Of a DNA stretch of 64,000 bases, positions 9,969-22,079 are shown one piece after another. The stretch spans positions 19,544,455-19,608,454 of the forward strand of contig CAIIXF020000002.1 of assembly GCA_903813345.2 (NCBI GenBank). The letters are read 5' to 3'. Position 1 is the first letter of the stretch. Each line of letters starts with the position of its first letter. The notes below the pieces were generated by a model. That model was not told the origin of the DNA. It was given only the letters and a program-made list of their open reading frames with translations, and did not search any database. The DNA comes from Owenia fusiformis (taxonomy: Eukaryota > Annelida > Polychaeta > Sabellida > Oweniidae). The translations under genes were made by a program, and so were the position numbers.

Positions 9969-12278
9969 ACACGGTGACCAAGAGTTAACAGTGCAAATCG
10001 GCCCGGTCGTGTTTTTTTTAACTCTTTAGTCGTGTTTTTTTGAAAATTTGAGAGGTAGGTTGATAAATATGGTCATGAAATTGCTGTCACTTGACTTTAT
10101 GTAAAAGTAAGTAATTTATATTGCTTTCCATACTATATATCTTAACTTCAGGTATTCGTAAACGTGTTATTTGCACGAATCGTATGCTATAGTCTTGTTT
10201 TATCGGGAAATGAGCAATTCTGTCAGTGTTATACATATTTTTGCCTGAAAAGTGAAAACCACTTGCCTGACTTGTATTCAATGAATACATCGATTCATAA
10301 GGAAAGCATTCACAATATGTGCGAAAATCAAAAGTTAGAAGAGCTCAAATAAGTAGCAATTGACCGAATAATATTTTTCAGATTAAACTCTTTAGACGTG
10401 TTGAAAAGATTGCGGTTAATGACGTTGACCTGTTAGTGAAACGTTCTAGACGTGTAGAGACATTGAGTTTTAACGATTTGGAAGTGGGAAACAGCACAAT
10501 TAACATATGTATTTCCCAAAAAATGATCACAATGTGGAAGAAGTTGTTGTCTGAGTGACACTATCTTAATTATAAATGATGAACAATAATCAAATGTACG
10601 ACATAATATGTCAAGATTGATCTATGGGATCACTACCGAATTTGATACTTAAATCAAAATGGTTAGAATCAGACACGCATGGTTAATGCAAGCGAGCTTT
10701 GCCTCGTCGCTCGTCATTTTGAAAATTTTACCAGTCATATTATTTGTTAATTGCCCTGTCGCTCATTAAATGGCTCGTTGCTATTTTGAATTTGCCTCAT
10801 ATACGTTTTAAAACGTCCCTATTGGCCTTAAACTCACTTTTCCCTGTCATGAACGTAAATAAATTTATTTAAAATGAGAGGAAATGTTTAGTTTGTGATG
10901 CACTACATGTAAATGCATATATATGATCACCTAATGTAAGGAATAACTCCACCGTTATTAAAATCGTATGCTCAATATCTATTAGGTTTGCCTCAGGATT
11001 TTTAACAATTTGATTCGATGTTATTCCCTAATTCGCCTCACACAATGCAATACAATTTCAATTTTTATTTTCAAATTGCAATAGGTAAAAAGCGCTACAT
11101 ATGCTCCTATCGTTCTATGAGTGATCTATGAACTGTACTGTAACATAGTTTTCTAGCGAATTAAATTACAACATCTGTTGATCTTGTTAAATCATATATC
11201 TGTCTTTTTTATTTATTCTTATTTATTCATATCTTGACTACAAATTACAATAAACGGGTGACACATAATGTATATTCCCGTGTTTTATACTAACACATGA
11301 ACAGATGGTGGGGATCTGCTTGTGTAATAATGCATACTATTTGTTTCTGGTTAATAGTGCGTGTCGCACTAGGCCCGCAAATTATTATAAAACCAACATA
11401 AACTATAAATTATATTATTGATTAAGAAGATACTTTTTGAGTTTTAACTTCTAGCAGAAATACGAGATAGTAAGAATTTAGTTTTTCAATTTATTTTAGT
11501 ACTAGATCGTGGATAGGGATGTCAATTCTGAACAGATCAGTCGGATGAACCTTCTCATAATGTTCAAAGTGTTCTTATGAGCGCTTTTGAAAGAGCACGC
11601 GTGGCACTTATTCCGAGGAACTGAAATTACAAAATATGTGAATAGTCATGTAGTACAAACACTTATCTTCAAAGTACTGATACGATTATTTTCAGAAGCA
11701 CAGACACATTATTAAGCAACAAAACATGGTCAATGTGAACAATATTACAAGACAATTCAAAGTCGTTAATTTTATCACGTCTAAAACGTTATCTTTACAA
11801 TTCCAAAACGTTAACATGCTGATTATAAGACACGTCCATGACGTTATATTGTCCCTTCTCCATAGTTAACTCCACTTTCTACATTTACGGTCATTTATGG
11901 CAATTTTAAGATAAATACAGTTAAAATATTTACACGATCTTTAGAGTAGTGAATACTATTCCACGTTGTTGAATGGATTGTCTGTTTAAACTTGATTAAA
12001 TAACACTAAATGCAAATTAAGTACATATTTCTGGCACTTTTGGTATGTAATTGCGATTGATATGAAGTATGATGGATTTATCCCCAAAATAGATTCGTGG
12101 GTATGAAGAAGAACATCTTAGGTAGAAGTCAAGATATGTAAGTTTGTAAAATATAGAATATCTTACCATTTTGCTCCATTCTATCGAATGTCGCATCCCA
12201 TGTTCTTACAAAACACGACTAAAGAGTTTAAAAAAACACGACCGGGCCGATTTGCACTGTTAACTCTTGGTCACCGTG
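9969..12278. mobile_element. TIR DNA transposon of about 2.3 kb, no recognisable transposase
   Basis: Terminal inverted repeats of about 70 bp at 9970-10042 and about 12205-12278, sharing cacggtgaccaagagttaac and gcaaatcggcccggtcgtgt. The flanks carry AGTA on both sides (9965-9968, 12279-12282), a 3-4 bp duplication depending on where the end is placed. Subterminal motifs of the type tttagacgtgt recur near 10027, 10391, 10441 and inverted near 11778, 11831 and 12217, as expected for transposase-binding sites. No long open frame survives, so it is non-autonomous or dead. The superfamily is not settled; the CAC ends and short duplication would suit a CACTA-like element. Confidence 0.75.
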
Positions 12279-12472
12279 AGTACTGTAAGTTCACTCAATG
12301 GAGTCAAATTACTCTCCTGGGCGAAGTCCACTAAAAGCTTTGTACAAAGTTTTAGATTTTTCTTCGTATTTTGAGCTTTACTCTCTAAGAGACTTATAAT
12401 ATCCTCATCTTCAACATTTTTGAAACGGCTAGTGCTAGCGGCGGCCATTTTATCGTCTGATAATGACGTCAT
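12279..12472 (-). pseudogene. Crypton-like / KIAA1958-type protein, N-terminal exon
   Basis: The minus-strand frame starts at ATG 12470-12472 and reads SRFKNVEDEDIISLLESKAQ, then NTKKNLKLCTKLLVDFAQE. This matches the start of the large family of KIAA1958/ZMYM-like proteins derived from Crypton tyrosine-recombinase elements, whose N-terminus has a short acidic segment followed by a NTKK...-type helix. The frame is interrupted after about 63 codons by the TIR element at 9969-12278. A recombinase domain (DUF3504) is not visible in the window. It could be a host gene exon rather than a mobile element, but the insertion and frameshift indicate it no longer works. Confidence 0.6.
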
Positions 12473-12493
12473 TTTAGTGGAATGCTGGGAATA

Positions 12494-12666
12494 TTATTCA
12501 CCGGCAATGCATTGCGCGGTGTACAGTTAAAATTATTCACCGCTCGTTGACCAATCAAAATCGAGTATTTCAACTGAGGTACTAACAATACAAATTATGT
12601 GAGCGGCGATTATGACGTAGCGGGCAGATATACTATGAGCGGGACGTAAAGCTATATCTGCCCGCT
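12494..12666. repeat. Cluster of hairpins upstream of the Crypton-like exon
   Basis: A perfect 14-bp stem pairs 12619-12632 (agcgggcagatata) with 12653-12666. Just before it, two attattcaccg phrases flank a tgcattgcgcggtg segment. The region directly precedes the Crypton-like start codon, so it may belong to that element's 5' end. Confidence 0.55.
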
Positions 12667-13024
12667 GATGAAAATATAAGTTTTTACAAACCGGCGTTAT
12701 GTACCTGCAACACGTCCAAGTATGGGATAAATATATATATCACCCGCTCATCAGCAATCCCCGGGAATTTTTTCGATGCTTTTTTGAATTCCCGCGATCT
12801 ATTTGATAAATATTAATTTCATACACGGTTAAATGTTAAAAGCTGTTGAGTTTTAAAAAACAAAAATCATTGAGTACTTTAAATTGAGATAAAATATTCA
12901 TGTTTTGATTGTAATTATCGTTTGTAATTACTAATTAGCTTCATTCCCTAGCTAACATTCAATGCGTATCTAATTCTCATAATCTACTAAGTATAAGATA
13001 AATCAGTTATTAGATGATCGAATT

Positions 13025-13110
13025 TTGATACAGGGTATATCCCTCGGTAAATATCCCTACGGTCCCTCGGGTAGATATATTGTATTTCCCTCAGATATAC
13101 CCTGTATCAA
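13025..13110. repeat. Hairpin with a perfect 17-bp stem
   Basis: ttgatacagggtatatc at 13025-13041 is exactly complementary to 13094-13110. The centre, ccctacggtccctcggg, resembles in reverse complement the cccgagggccgcagg centre of the hairpin at 9393-9506. AT-rich inner arms are also partly self-complementary. Confidence 0.75.
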
Positions 13111-13801
13111 AAACCTCCCGTTAAATAACCTCTATATATGCTTGCTGTAATGACGTTTAATAGTAGATATTAAAAAATGAAAAACTGAAGCAAATGAAAC
13201 ATAAACTTTGAAATACAATGTGACAATTCTTTAAAAAGTGTGTTGTTTTGTTGCAAAAAATGATAAGGTATTAAGGTAACAAGGTTTTTGGACATGTTAT
13301 GAGATACGATATGTTTAAAACCCGTCAAGTAATCGCGATACCAAAGTACAAGTATTAATAACTTACTTCACATAAGTTAAATTGAATAATACAGTATTGT
13401 GTTTAAAATCAATGGACGGTCACCATTCGTAATCTTAAAATGAGCATAGCGCATTAATCAATTGAGAATTGTATGTAATATTTTTCTAGAATGCGTGTCT
13501 TTATTGTATAAGCATATTTTTCAAATAGATTGTATGATAGTTTTGTCGATAATATGATTAGACAACAAAAATTCCCCAAAAAATTAAGCGACGCATACGC
13601 TCGTAACTAGGGGTAAAAGGCGCGTAGACGGGCAAGCACTAATTCATGTCGCGTATTCATTATCGTACTGTGCTCTTGCAAAGGAGATTCTATGTGTGTA
13701 CTTTATTAACAGTGATTTTTTAAATATGTTTCTGAATGTATAATATCATGTTTTGGGACTTTAATCTTAACAATATTATCGTTTTATGAAAAACGCTCGT
13801 A
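13111..13801. other. Non-coding stretch
   Basis: No gene or strong repeat recognised. Confidence 0.35.
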
Positions 13802-14146
13802 ACATGCACTGGCGGATTAGGGGGGGGGGGCCCAGGGGCCCGGGCCCCCCCCCCCTTGGGTGGGCCCAGAAAAAAAAAATTGGGCCCAAAATTTTTTTTG
13901 GGCCAAACAAGGCCTTCAGGCCCCAAAAAGTGGGCCTTTTTGGTCATAACTGGGCCTTTTAAGGCCTTATTTGTTAATTTCAGGCCAAATTTTGAAGAAA
14001 ATGGGCCTCAAAATTTCAAAATTTGGGCCCACTTTTGGATTTTAGGGGCCCAACATTTTTTTCCGCGCAAGCGCGGACGTTTTTTCTCTGACCTGAAATT
14101 TGGGCCCCCCACCCCCTTGTTGGTTCCTGGATCCGCCCCTGACATG
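13802..14146 (+). mobile_element. GGGCCC-rich TIR element, copy 1, with ACATG duplication
   Basis: A 335 bp element (13807-14141) with ends CACTGGCGGATTAGG and, reversed, CAGGGGCGGATCCAGG. It is flanked by a 5-bp repeat, ACATG, at 13802-13806 and 14142-14146. The interior is full of gggccc and aggcctt motifs and poly-C/poly-A runs. Related copies are at 54766-55049 (reversed) and 49155-49446. An open frame of about 98 codons runs through it but is composed of the low-complexity repeat and is not a gene. Confidence 0.8.
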
Positions 14147-14149
14147 GGA

Positions 14150-16370
14150 TAAAAGGAGCGTAAAAATCAATCTCGATCACTTCAGTTTTCTCAAAATGTA
14201 TTTAAAAGTGGAGAAAATCCAGTCAAAGGGATGTTCCCTAGACCCTATTCTCAAATCTGACGAGGTCTGAGCGGAAGAATCGAGCGAGAAAGATATGAAA
14301 AATAATTTCCCTCAGCAAGTTTCTGATCTCATGAGAGATATGTCCGAATGTTGTAACAAGATAGGGTCCATTTTTTCGGTGGACGGAGAAACCCGTATAC
14401 TATACGCCAATGTTTTTATGTGTGATCAGTACCATAAAATAGGGATTCAAAAACGCCTTCCATTGGTGTTTACGGCTATTTCCAGCGATGTCTAGAACAA
14501 TTTTTTTCAGCCACGCGCCAGATACCCCAGTCGAAAATATTTGAAAGGTTATTACTTGGGCTTAAATCATTGTTGCGGCTCAATTTGCCCTTTACAGGTG
14601 CGTGGGGGAGTATTCTATACTGTGTCTGATTGTTAAAACTACATTTTAAAACAAAATAAATGAAAAATAGCAAAAAATGTTTTTTTCGAAAAGTGGACGG
14701 AGGAAGGGTATTGTATGCGTACGTACGTCTGTCCGCCCGGGCAATAACTATATTTTTAGCAATAACTATAATACTTTGAAAACATATACCCTTTGGGGAT
14801 AGAAGTTCTGCTAGAAAGCTGATTTTCAAAGTGCCGATTTTACAGTACATTAGGTACAATATGTAAAACTGTAGCAATATGTTTAAATGTAAGAAAATTA
14901 TATAGGACATTAATAAAGCAAGAAATCTTAAAGATCTAATAGCAAAGGTTTTGCAAAAATAAATCAATGTAGTGTAAAACAAATGTATGTATAATGAAGA
15001 AATAAATATTTAATGAAAAAAATAGATATGTGTTTGTAATATTGGTATTAACTTAAGATTAAAAAGTGTCACTATCTCTTTCATTTTTCAACAAATATAG
15101 GCTCACGTGACATATGACGCGGGGCAGTCAATTTTGATCTATCGTAGACCATATCAGTATCAAACTGCCGATATTTCAACCTCGTCTTGCGAGGCCATTT
15201 TTATTTGAAACATCTTGAATTTGGTGTCAAAATAAAGCTGGTCACGCCCACTTTCAGAGTTATCAATGAATCATTTACTACGACTACTATATTCATTTAG
15301 GAGGCGTGTAAAGTTAACCAATCAGAAAGACAATTGCTCCATATGCAATTCATTAACATATTCAGTGTTTACTATTGTTTTTCGCGTCATGACAACACGA
15401 GTAGTAACCAATCAAAATGCCGTATTTTATCACGTGAGTTCAGAGTGACATGCACGACATGTAAGTTTAGTCTGAGCTGATCGCGATGTTGAACAATTTC
15501 TTCTCGGAATTTGTCCAGAGAAATCAGCGATTCTAAATTAAGGTAGGATCTCCCATTTATTCCTGTACAAGTTTTAACTTATCTCTATCGAATCCTAAAG
15601 TTTTGGATGAAGATATGAAGCATGCGTTTAAAAACGAAGCGATTAATTTGACGATCTGATTTTGCAATTTGCAATGGCCAATTTACTGCAAGTCTGCGTG
15701 TATTTGACAAGAGATAGCGCCAAGTCTTGTATCCGAATGCTTGTTAAGCCACTCAAAAACAAGATCCATATTTTCTAAATTTGATAACTTTGCAGAGAGC
15801 CCGTTTTCATAACCTGTTTTCCGCGTCTAAATTCAAACTGAGTAGGATTATAGGATCGCTGGGATTCTCAGTCAATGGCAACGGGTCTTCATTCCAGAAC
15901 GCACATTTTTTTAGTTGATTCTCCGTCATAGTACTTGTCTAAAGTCCATATCTGCTCTTTTACTGGCATACTTGGACATATTTCCCCTCCTTAAATTGTC
16001 CTCCTTAAATAACACCCTCTCGCCGATTTATATATAGCCATTTCCCAGAACCCGGGAGTCAGAATCGCTGATGTTTGCCATATTGAACATGTTGAAATAT
16101 GTACTGTAATATCTGTAATACTAGGCATTGCCTGCTACGCGTAAGGGTCACGTGACTAGCGCGATACAGGAAAAATGGGGAATTTCGAAACAACAATTTT
16201 TGGGCACTTTTATTGAGAATTTCAGGTAGGCTTATTTATAAGTGTTTGTGGTATAAAATATAATCCACAGACATAAATGAACATCCAAACTACATATTTT
16301 ATTACGTTTTGGAGCCTTTTTTGCTTTTAAAATGACATCTTTAAAGAAGCACATGACAGCCATCTTGTAA
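14150..16370. other. Non-coding stretch
   Basis: Short open frames only; none resembles a known protein. The minus-strand frame at 14476-14982 is Leu/Ile/Phe-rich because of AT-rich DNA. Nothing else seen. Confidence 0.35.
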
Positions 16371-16740
16371 AATGGTGGCCTTTACGCGCTATTTTACGAT
16401 TTTTGCTGTAACTCGAAAAGTAGTGGAGCGATTTTGTTCATATTTTGTATGTGAATACTATAAGCATATGGCACACTGTCTTATAACACGTTTGGTAGAA
16501 GGCGGCCATTTTTCAAAATGGCCACCATTTTATCCTATTTTACTAGAACTTGAAAAGTAGTGGAGCGATTCTGTTCATATTTGGTATGTGAATACTATAA
16601 GCATGGCACACTGTCTTTATGACACTTGTGGTAGAAGGTGGTAATTTTGAAACATAGCTGCCATTTTTGCTATATACTTTGTTTGTAGAAATGCCAGTCA
16701 TGGCTGTTCGATGGGATTTGCTACGCTTTGTTCCGTCTAA
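16371..16740 (+). repeat. Tandem repeat of a widespread family (about 137 bp unit)
   Basis: The phrase aaaagtagtggagcgatt followed by gttcatattt recurs near 16415 and 16552, each followed by tgtgaatactataagcat and ggcacactgtctt. A cggccatttttcaaaatggc palindrome lies between. The segment ends with gttcgatgggatttgctacg, a phrase shared with 53345-53375 and 59803-59835. Confidence 0.65.
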
Positions 16741-16973
16741 ATCAACTAACTAGTCATTTTTAACAACATTGTGGGATTACTGGGCATTTTTCAAAATGTG
16801 GGCCCTTACTGTATTTTCTTCTGCGCAAGCGCGTACATTTTTGGGTACCATCCCTTTTTTCGTGGCCACCCCTGATGTCTTGTTAATAACACCCTGTCGC
16901 AGACCACACAAAACATTGATAACACAAAACTGCAAACCTATTCAGCTCAATATATTACGCATTTGATACAGGT

Positions 16974-17192
16974 CAGTGGTTGGGGGGGGGGGGGTCGATG
17001 GGTTCATGTGAATCCCCCAGCCCCTTGCCAAGATTCTTTCAAAATCATACTGATTTCACCAATCTGAGCACTGTCAAGTGATTTTTGGCTAAAATTATCA
17101 ATTGTGACCCCCTTGTTATGTTTTGAAAATTGACCCCCTTGGTATGCTTTGAAAATTGACCTCCTGAGCTCAAACTTATTACGAGCCTGTAG
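16974..17192. mobile_element. Small TIR repeat of the CAGG-CGTAGCCAG family, diverged
   Basis: Internal phrases agattctttcaaaatcat and tttttggctaaaatt match the repeat at 47780-47958. The right end, acgagcctgtag, is an inverted version of the caggcccgta end. A G13 tract lies near the left end. A further truncated relative is at 17791-17865. Confidence 0.5.
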
Positions 17193-18512
17193 TACTAGTA
17201 TACCAGAAATATTGCTCAACTTTCTTCCGACAAATCACTCATAATGAAGGAAGAAATAACATGCATTATGTAACTGATACAAGCAGTATTAATCCATATT
17301 AAAACAAATTTAAAACTTTCATTCTTTCACATTTCACAATTCGTGTGTTTTCTATTATTCAAATGATATTATCTGAGATAAACATCCGTGATAAGCAACA
17401 GATTAGCCCATGTAATACAATTGTTTCTATTAGAATTGGACCATTTCTGTTTAATACAGCTGGTTTTATTAATCATTCTTTGTTTTCCCTTTCAAAATAT
17501 ACATATACAAAAAGTGCAAGATTCGGTATGTTAAGTTGATAATTTGATAATGCAAATAAAGAAACGGGCGCATTTTACATTTTTTTAATTCTTCATTAAA
17601 AAGTTTTCCTCTCATTTTTACTCTATTGTTTCTCACATCAAGTTTACAACAAACAACATTTTAATCCCCTCTCATATTACACAGGCACAAACATGACAAA
17701 CAACCACCTGTATTCACTTTGCCAGTCATAAAAAACAGTTTTGACACAGAACTGCTCAATATTCAGCTAAATTCATTATGCATTTTAAACAGGCCCGTAC
17801 CTAGCGACCCTCTACCCTTGGCCAACAATTCTTTCAAGATCACGCCGTTTTTCACAATCTCGTACATGCATTGACATGCCAGAGCAATATAATTAAAACT
17901 TTAATCCCCAAGTATTCAATTTCTATGACATGCGTTTTGTTCACTGATAACTAATCCGTTTGTTATGAGTTAAAGGATTAATATCTACAGCCGATGGTTC
18001 TGATTTTTACAGAAAAATAATTTGCAAATTAAGATTTTCTTATTTATTTGATTCTTTAATGTCCCTCTTGCTATGATTAATAGTGTGTTAAAAGAACGAA
18101 TGGCTATAGACATCCCTGGGGTCACTTAACATTTTTTTGAAAAATGCAATGTCGTTAATATCCTTGATATGTAGCATCAAATTGTAGATAAATATGTATA
18201 TTTTCAAGAAATAGCAATAAAAAACATTCAAGATTACTGATATAAGTATATTTTTGTTGATTTGGGAGGTATGTATCACTTCCTGTGAAAATGTGAATTT
18301 TTTATCCGTCTCAGAAAATGTCTCCAGAATGTATAAACTTGGCAGATGTCCCATTGTTTGACTGAGTCACTCTATACACTCGTTGGATTAATATTTTGTA
18401 CACATATAAATAGTCATTTTACCATAGTCATTGAGGGGCGATTAGTTATGTTTGCAATTGTGTTGACCTACTTATTTTTAGAGAGAGGAAGGTCATGATA
18501 AACTCTTGCTTT
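17193..18512. other. Non-coding stretch with a truncated repeat
   Basis: Contains the fragment at about 17791-17865 beginning caggcccgtacctagcgacc, a truncated relative of the repeat at 47780-47958. No gene recognised. Confidence 0.35.
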
Positions 18513-18640
18513 GTTCACATAACGCCTGGTTCTTACCTAGAAAGTTATATGCATTGAGGGAATTGTGTACTTCTAAGGTACTTCTTGAGACATATAAAAA
18601 TCTAGGTAAGGATCAGGCGTTGTGCAAAAATGAAACTTTT
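18513..18640. repeat. Short palindromic repeat
   Basis: aacgcctggttcttacctag near 18520 is answered by ctaggtaaggatcaggcgtt near 18603, with further pairing of ttatatg and catataa. The whole would fold as a stem of about 45 bp with a loop of about 35. Probably a small MITE. Confidence 0.6.
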
Positions 18641-19599
18641 ATGCAATTTTCAGCATGAAATAAAATGATGTCAGCCATTTTGAGAATCCTTAGAATGATT
18701 GTGACAATTGTGTTTTACATATTTAAGTATATTTTCTTATTTAATATTATCATTTCATGAACTAATATCTATGCTTGCACTGAAGCATGACCTCTGGAGA
18801 AGCATCTATTTTACCACGGCTCTAAGCAACATAATAACTTGTAATTCCTTTCTATACATTCATATAAATATACTTGCAAAATTGAGATGATTGTTGTACA
18901 ATCATTTAATCTTCATGTGACAGGCGTCATTTTTGTCAATGAATAATTTTTTTTATATCATCACAGTTCACTTGCTTAACAAACCAATGTTCATATTTAG
19001 AAATACAGCTCAACTTTATTGTGCAGAAGAAAAATACTGTAAGTCACAATTAGTAGGTGGGAATATGACATCGGTCTCCCTATATGGAGACAGAGGGTTA
19101 CATCTAAATCGTAGTGGACTCTTTTGAGGACTTCCCTATTTTGACTGAAGACGATGTATGTCAACTCACATTTGGTGTATATCAAGCCAACCAATCTAAA
19201 CGATAAACAGATGACCATTTTTAAGTAGATGGGAAATATATGGCGTGTATAAAAGCCCAGTAATTGGTTTGTGTCCTCTAAATCTCACTATACAGTATAC
19301 ATGGGTGGAGTACAACAAAGATACAGATGACTTGTATGTAATAGTATTGATGCAATCAATGGATGGTGTTGTTCATGCCCATTTGGGAGTAGGGGCTGTA
19401 GGTACAAGGGGTATAAAAGCAAAAAGAAATGAACAAAGTTTGACATTTTAAAATCAAAAGATATGTCTGAAATGTTGTCATCTGAAGAAGATGATGATAG
19501 CTCTAATAGTCTCGTATTACAATGAACAAACACATGAATGTGCTCATCTACAGAAGTACAACAGTTATGTAAAGTCCAGAGTAACCTTTTAGAAATTGT
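18641..19599. other. Non-coding stretch
   Basis: Only short frames; nothing recognised on either strand. Confidence 0.3.
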
Positions 19600-19960
19600 T
19601 ATATTTAAAGTGTTTTCAAATGTTGCCCTTTGTGCTTCCTCACTGTGATGCAAAATTCAGTATTTTACTGCCACTTTAAAATAAACTGTATATGAGCAAT
19701 TGATCTCAAGGAAGCAGATCAATATTTAATTGATTGATATGCATTTTTGACTTGTTAATTACTTCAAGTGTTTTTTAATGTTGCCCCTTGTTCTTTCTCA
19801 TTGTGATGTAAATTAAAAATCTCAATATTCTTTTCGGACAAATTTTGTAGACAGTTGATCTCAATGAAGTATAAAGAAGATCATTATTCAATATTATTTT
19901 GCATTTTTGACTAGTTATATTTTATATGTTTTCGAATGTTGCCCATTATGCTTTGTCACA
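19600..19960 (+). repeat. 158-bp tandem repeat, about 2.3 copies
   Basis: The phrase tgttttcaaatgttgccc and its variants start near 19611, 19769 and 19927, a constant 158-base step. Between them ttgatctcaa, gaagat/gcagat and tgcatttttgac recur in order. Non-coding. Confidence 0.65.
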
Positions 19961-21029
19961 ATTATGTAAGATAATAGCAAGAGGATAAATGAAAAGGTCT
20001 TGAATGACTGTAAATAATGATTATTTTGATAATAAATAGAAATAGTGAGAATAATGATGTGAATTTTTCCTTCAAAAGGTCATTTTATACATGTTAATAG
20101 AAAGACCTATATTTTGAAATATAAAGGTCAGAATGACCTAATATTGGGATGTGGTTATCAAACAATGTCATTTCTTTGATATCCTGTACAATTTCTTCTA
20201 AAAATCTTGGGGGCTGATATAGGGTCTTAAAGACACTCGTTCTTAGGAATTAATCGATTAACTCATTGAAAAGCGATTTTTTGATTTTTAATTAATGACT
20301 TTTCTTCACCTTTAATCCACAGTTATAACCAAAAAGTTCTGTCCGGGGCACTTTTGAATTTAAAGGTGATCAAGGTGACCCACTATCCATATGTTTTCTC
20401 GAGATCGGAATTGAACACTTGATAACCCAGTCAAATTCAAGTGTTTTTCTCAGATATTTATAAAAGAGCTTGCCTTGCCCAAGTAATACGCGCTAATTTT
20501 ACTCAAAAGGGGAAATAAAGGATGTACCGATTTAACGTTCATTTTTATATGTCTATGATTAAAATCATATACTTCAACATCATGAAAATTCCAATTAGAT
20601 TTACATGTAAGAGATTAAGTTTGATAATAGCTTTCTAAAGTGAAATGTAAGGTTTTATTTGTTTACATTAGCGCTTAATTGAAAAATAAAATAAGATTAA
20701 TTCCAAGCCAAAAAAATACTTGTCAAAAATTGTTTCGTTTTTGGGACAATCGATGCATCATTACACCATATTTCCGAACCGTCTAAAGCGATGGATTTCA
20801 TAAGTTGATCATACAATGTAATTTCAATTTCAGGACGATTTCATGTCAGTGTGCCGCTTTAAACACATCGTCGGTTCCCACGCTCAATCACTACGTTCTA
20901 TTGAGGATAGGTTCGAAGCTTGATGAAGCAAGAGGCTTTAAACATGTAATGGCTTTATTTGCTCGATCCCCAATCACGGACGATTTTTTGCGTTTTTTTG
21001 CTAAATATGTATACTTTTGAACATGTTAT
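19961..21029. other. Non-coding stretch
   Basis: AT-rich; no gene or repeat recognised. Confidence 0.3.
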
Positions 21030-21368
21030 TTATTCATTTTGGGATCGTTCTTGACAAACGTTGCCACAGTTCCAGAATTTCATGATTTTTGTTTTATAAA
21101 TGTTAATTTCAAGTTTCCAGACATTACATAAAGACTCGAGAGTGTTTAGTATAAGTTGCATTCTTTCTTTCCTACTAAGTACTTGAGTAGTATCAAATAT
21201 AACTAAATCGTCTGCAAATAGCAAATTGCTAACATTTTGAGTTTCAAGGGATGGAGATTTCCCAATATTATCAAACTTTTTTATTGATATAATAGAGCAA
21301 TTCGTGACCGGCATCAGATATATGCCAATCAACGTAACTTTGAACAATATTCCTAACCCGGGATTCAC
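21030..21368 (-). pseudogene. Reverse transcriptase fragment of a non-LTR retrotransposon
   Basis: A 112-codon frame with the polymerase motif NLLFADDLVIFDTT (about residues 48-61) followed by LILNTLESLCNVWKLEINIY and KTKIM. This is the palm C motif (F/Y-A-D-D) and the start of the thumb of a LINE-type reverse transcriptase. The endonuclease, fingers, first catalytic Asp motif and thumb end are missing. The fragment ends abruptly on both sides, as after 5' truncation and decay. It is not closely similar to the element at 36.7-43.4 kb, whose motif is FADDTSIYS, so it comes from a different family. Confidence 0.75.
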
Positions 21369-21369
21369 A

Positions 21370-22079
21370 ATGATACGTGAATATCATACTTGGTACCATA
21401 TATCTCATTTTTGGCTGTAGAGGGAACTTATTTGACATTTAGATTACATTTAGACACAGTTAGATCTCTAATTTGAACGTGGTCTCAATATGAGCGTCAG
21501 AGAACCCATACATATAATTGTCATATCCCGGGTGCCATATAGACCTGATGACTTTTATGGGTCTAGCTTCTAACATGAAGTTCAGGTAATATATTCCTTC
21601 CCGGTATTTGGCCTAATGGCCTTGAGGATACGATTTTACGCCGACTGAAGACAATCTCCGAAGACAATCTCCTCACCGAAATGTAATTGGCATAGAAAAA
21701 GCACAAAACGGTGGTAATAGTATAGTACCTGTATAGGTGAATAAAGCTTAAATAATAGACGTCACCCTTGTTTGTATTTAATTTGCTTGGGCCAAACTTC
21801 TATCGACTTTATTGCTAGAAAACTTGCATGGTCACTCGGTTTCATGATTTATCAAAACGCGTTGGTCAAATCTGTCTGAAACTCTAATGGCATACTATTG
21901 TATGACCCTGTCAATGTACATATTGTGATTAAGCATGAAAATGTTGGTAGTCATACAAATAAACCAAGTTTTTTTAAATGCCACAAAAATGATTTAAAAG
22001 ACACAACCAAAATCAAAGCTATTCAAGGAGAAAACGTTCCACCGACATCAAATATGCTATTAAAAAGAAAACTAAGTCA
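21370..22079. other. Non-coding stretch
   Basis: Nothing recognised; a small direct repeat, gaagacaatctcc-like, at 21645-21675. Confidence 0.3.

Noticed and set aside
13720-14152. Open frames on both strands through the GGGCCC-rich repeat
   Set aside because: They are translations of low-complexity gggcccaaa DNA within a TIR element; similar frames appear in the copies at 49.2 and 54.8 kb.
20900-20930. Possible tRNA-type B box (aggttcgaagctt)
   Set aside because: No matching A box at the right distance and no cloverleaf; chance match.
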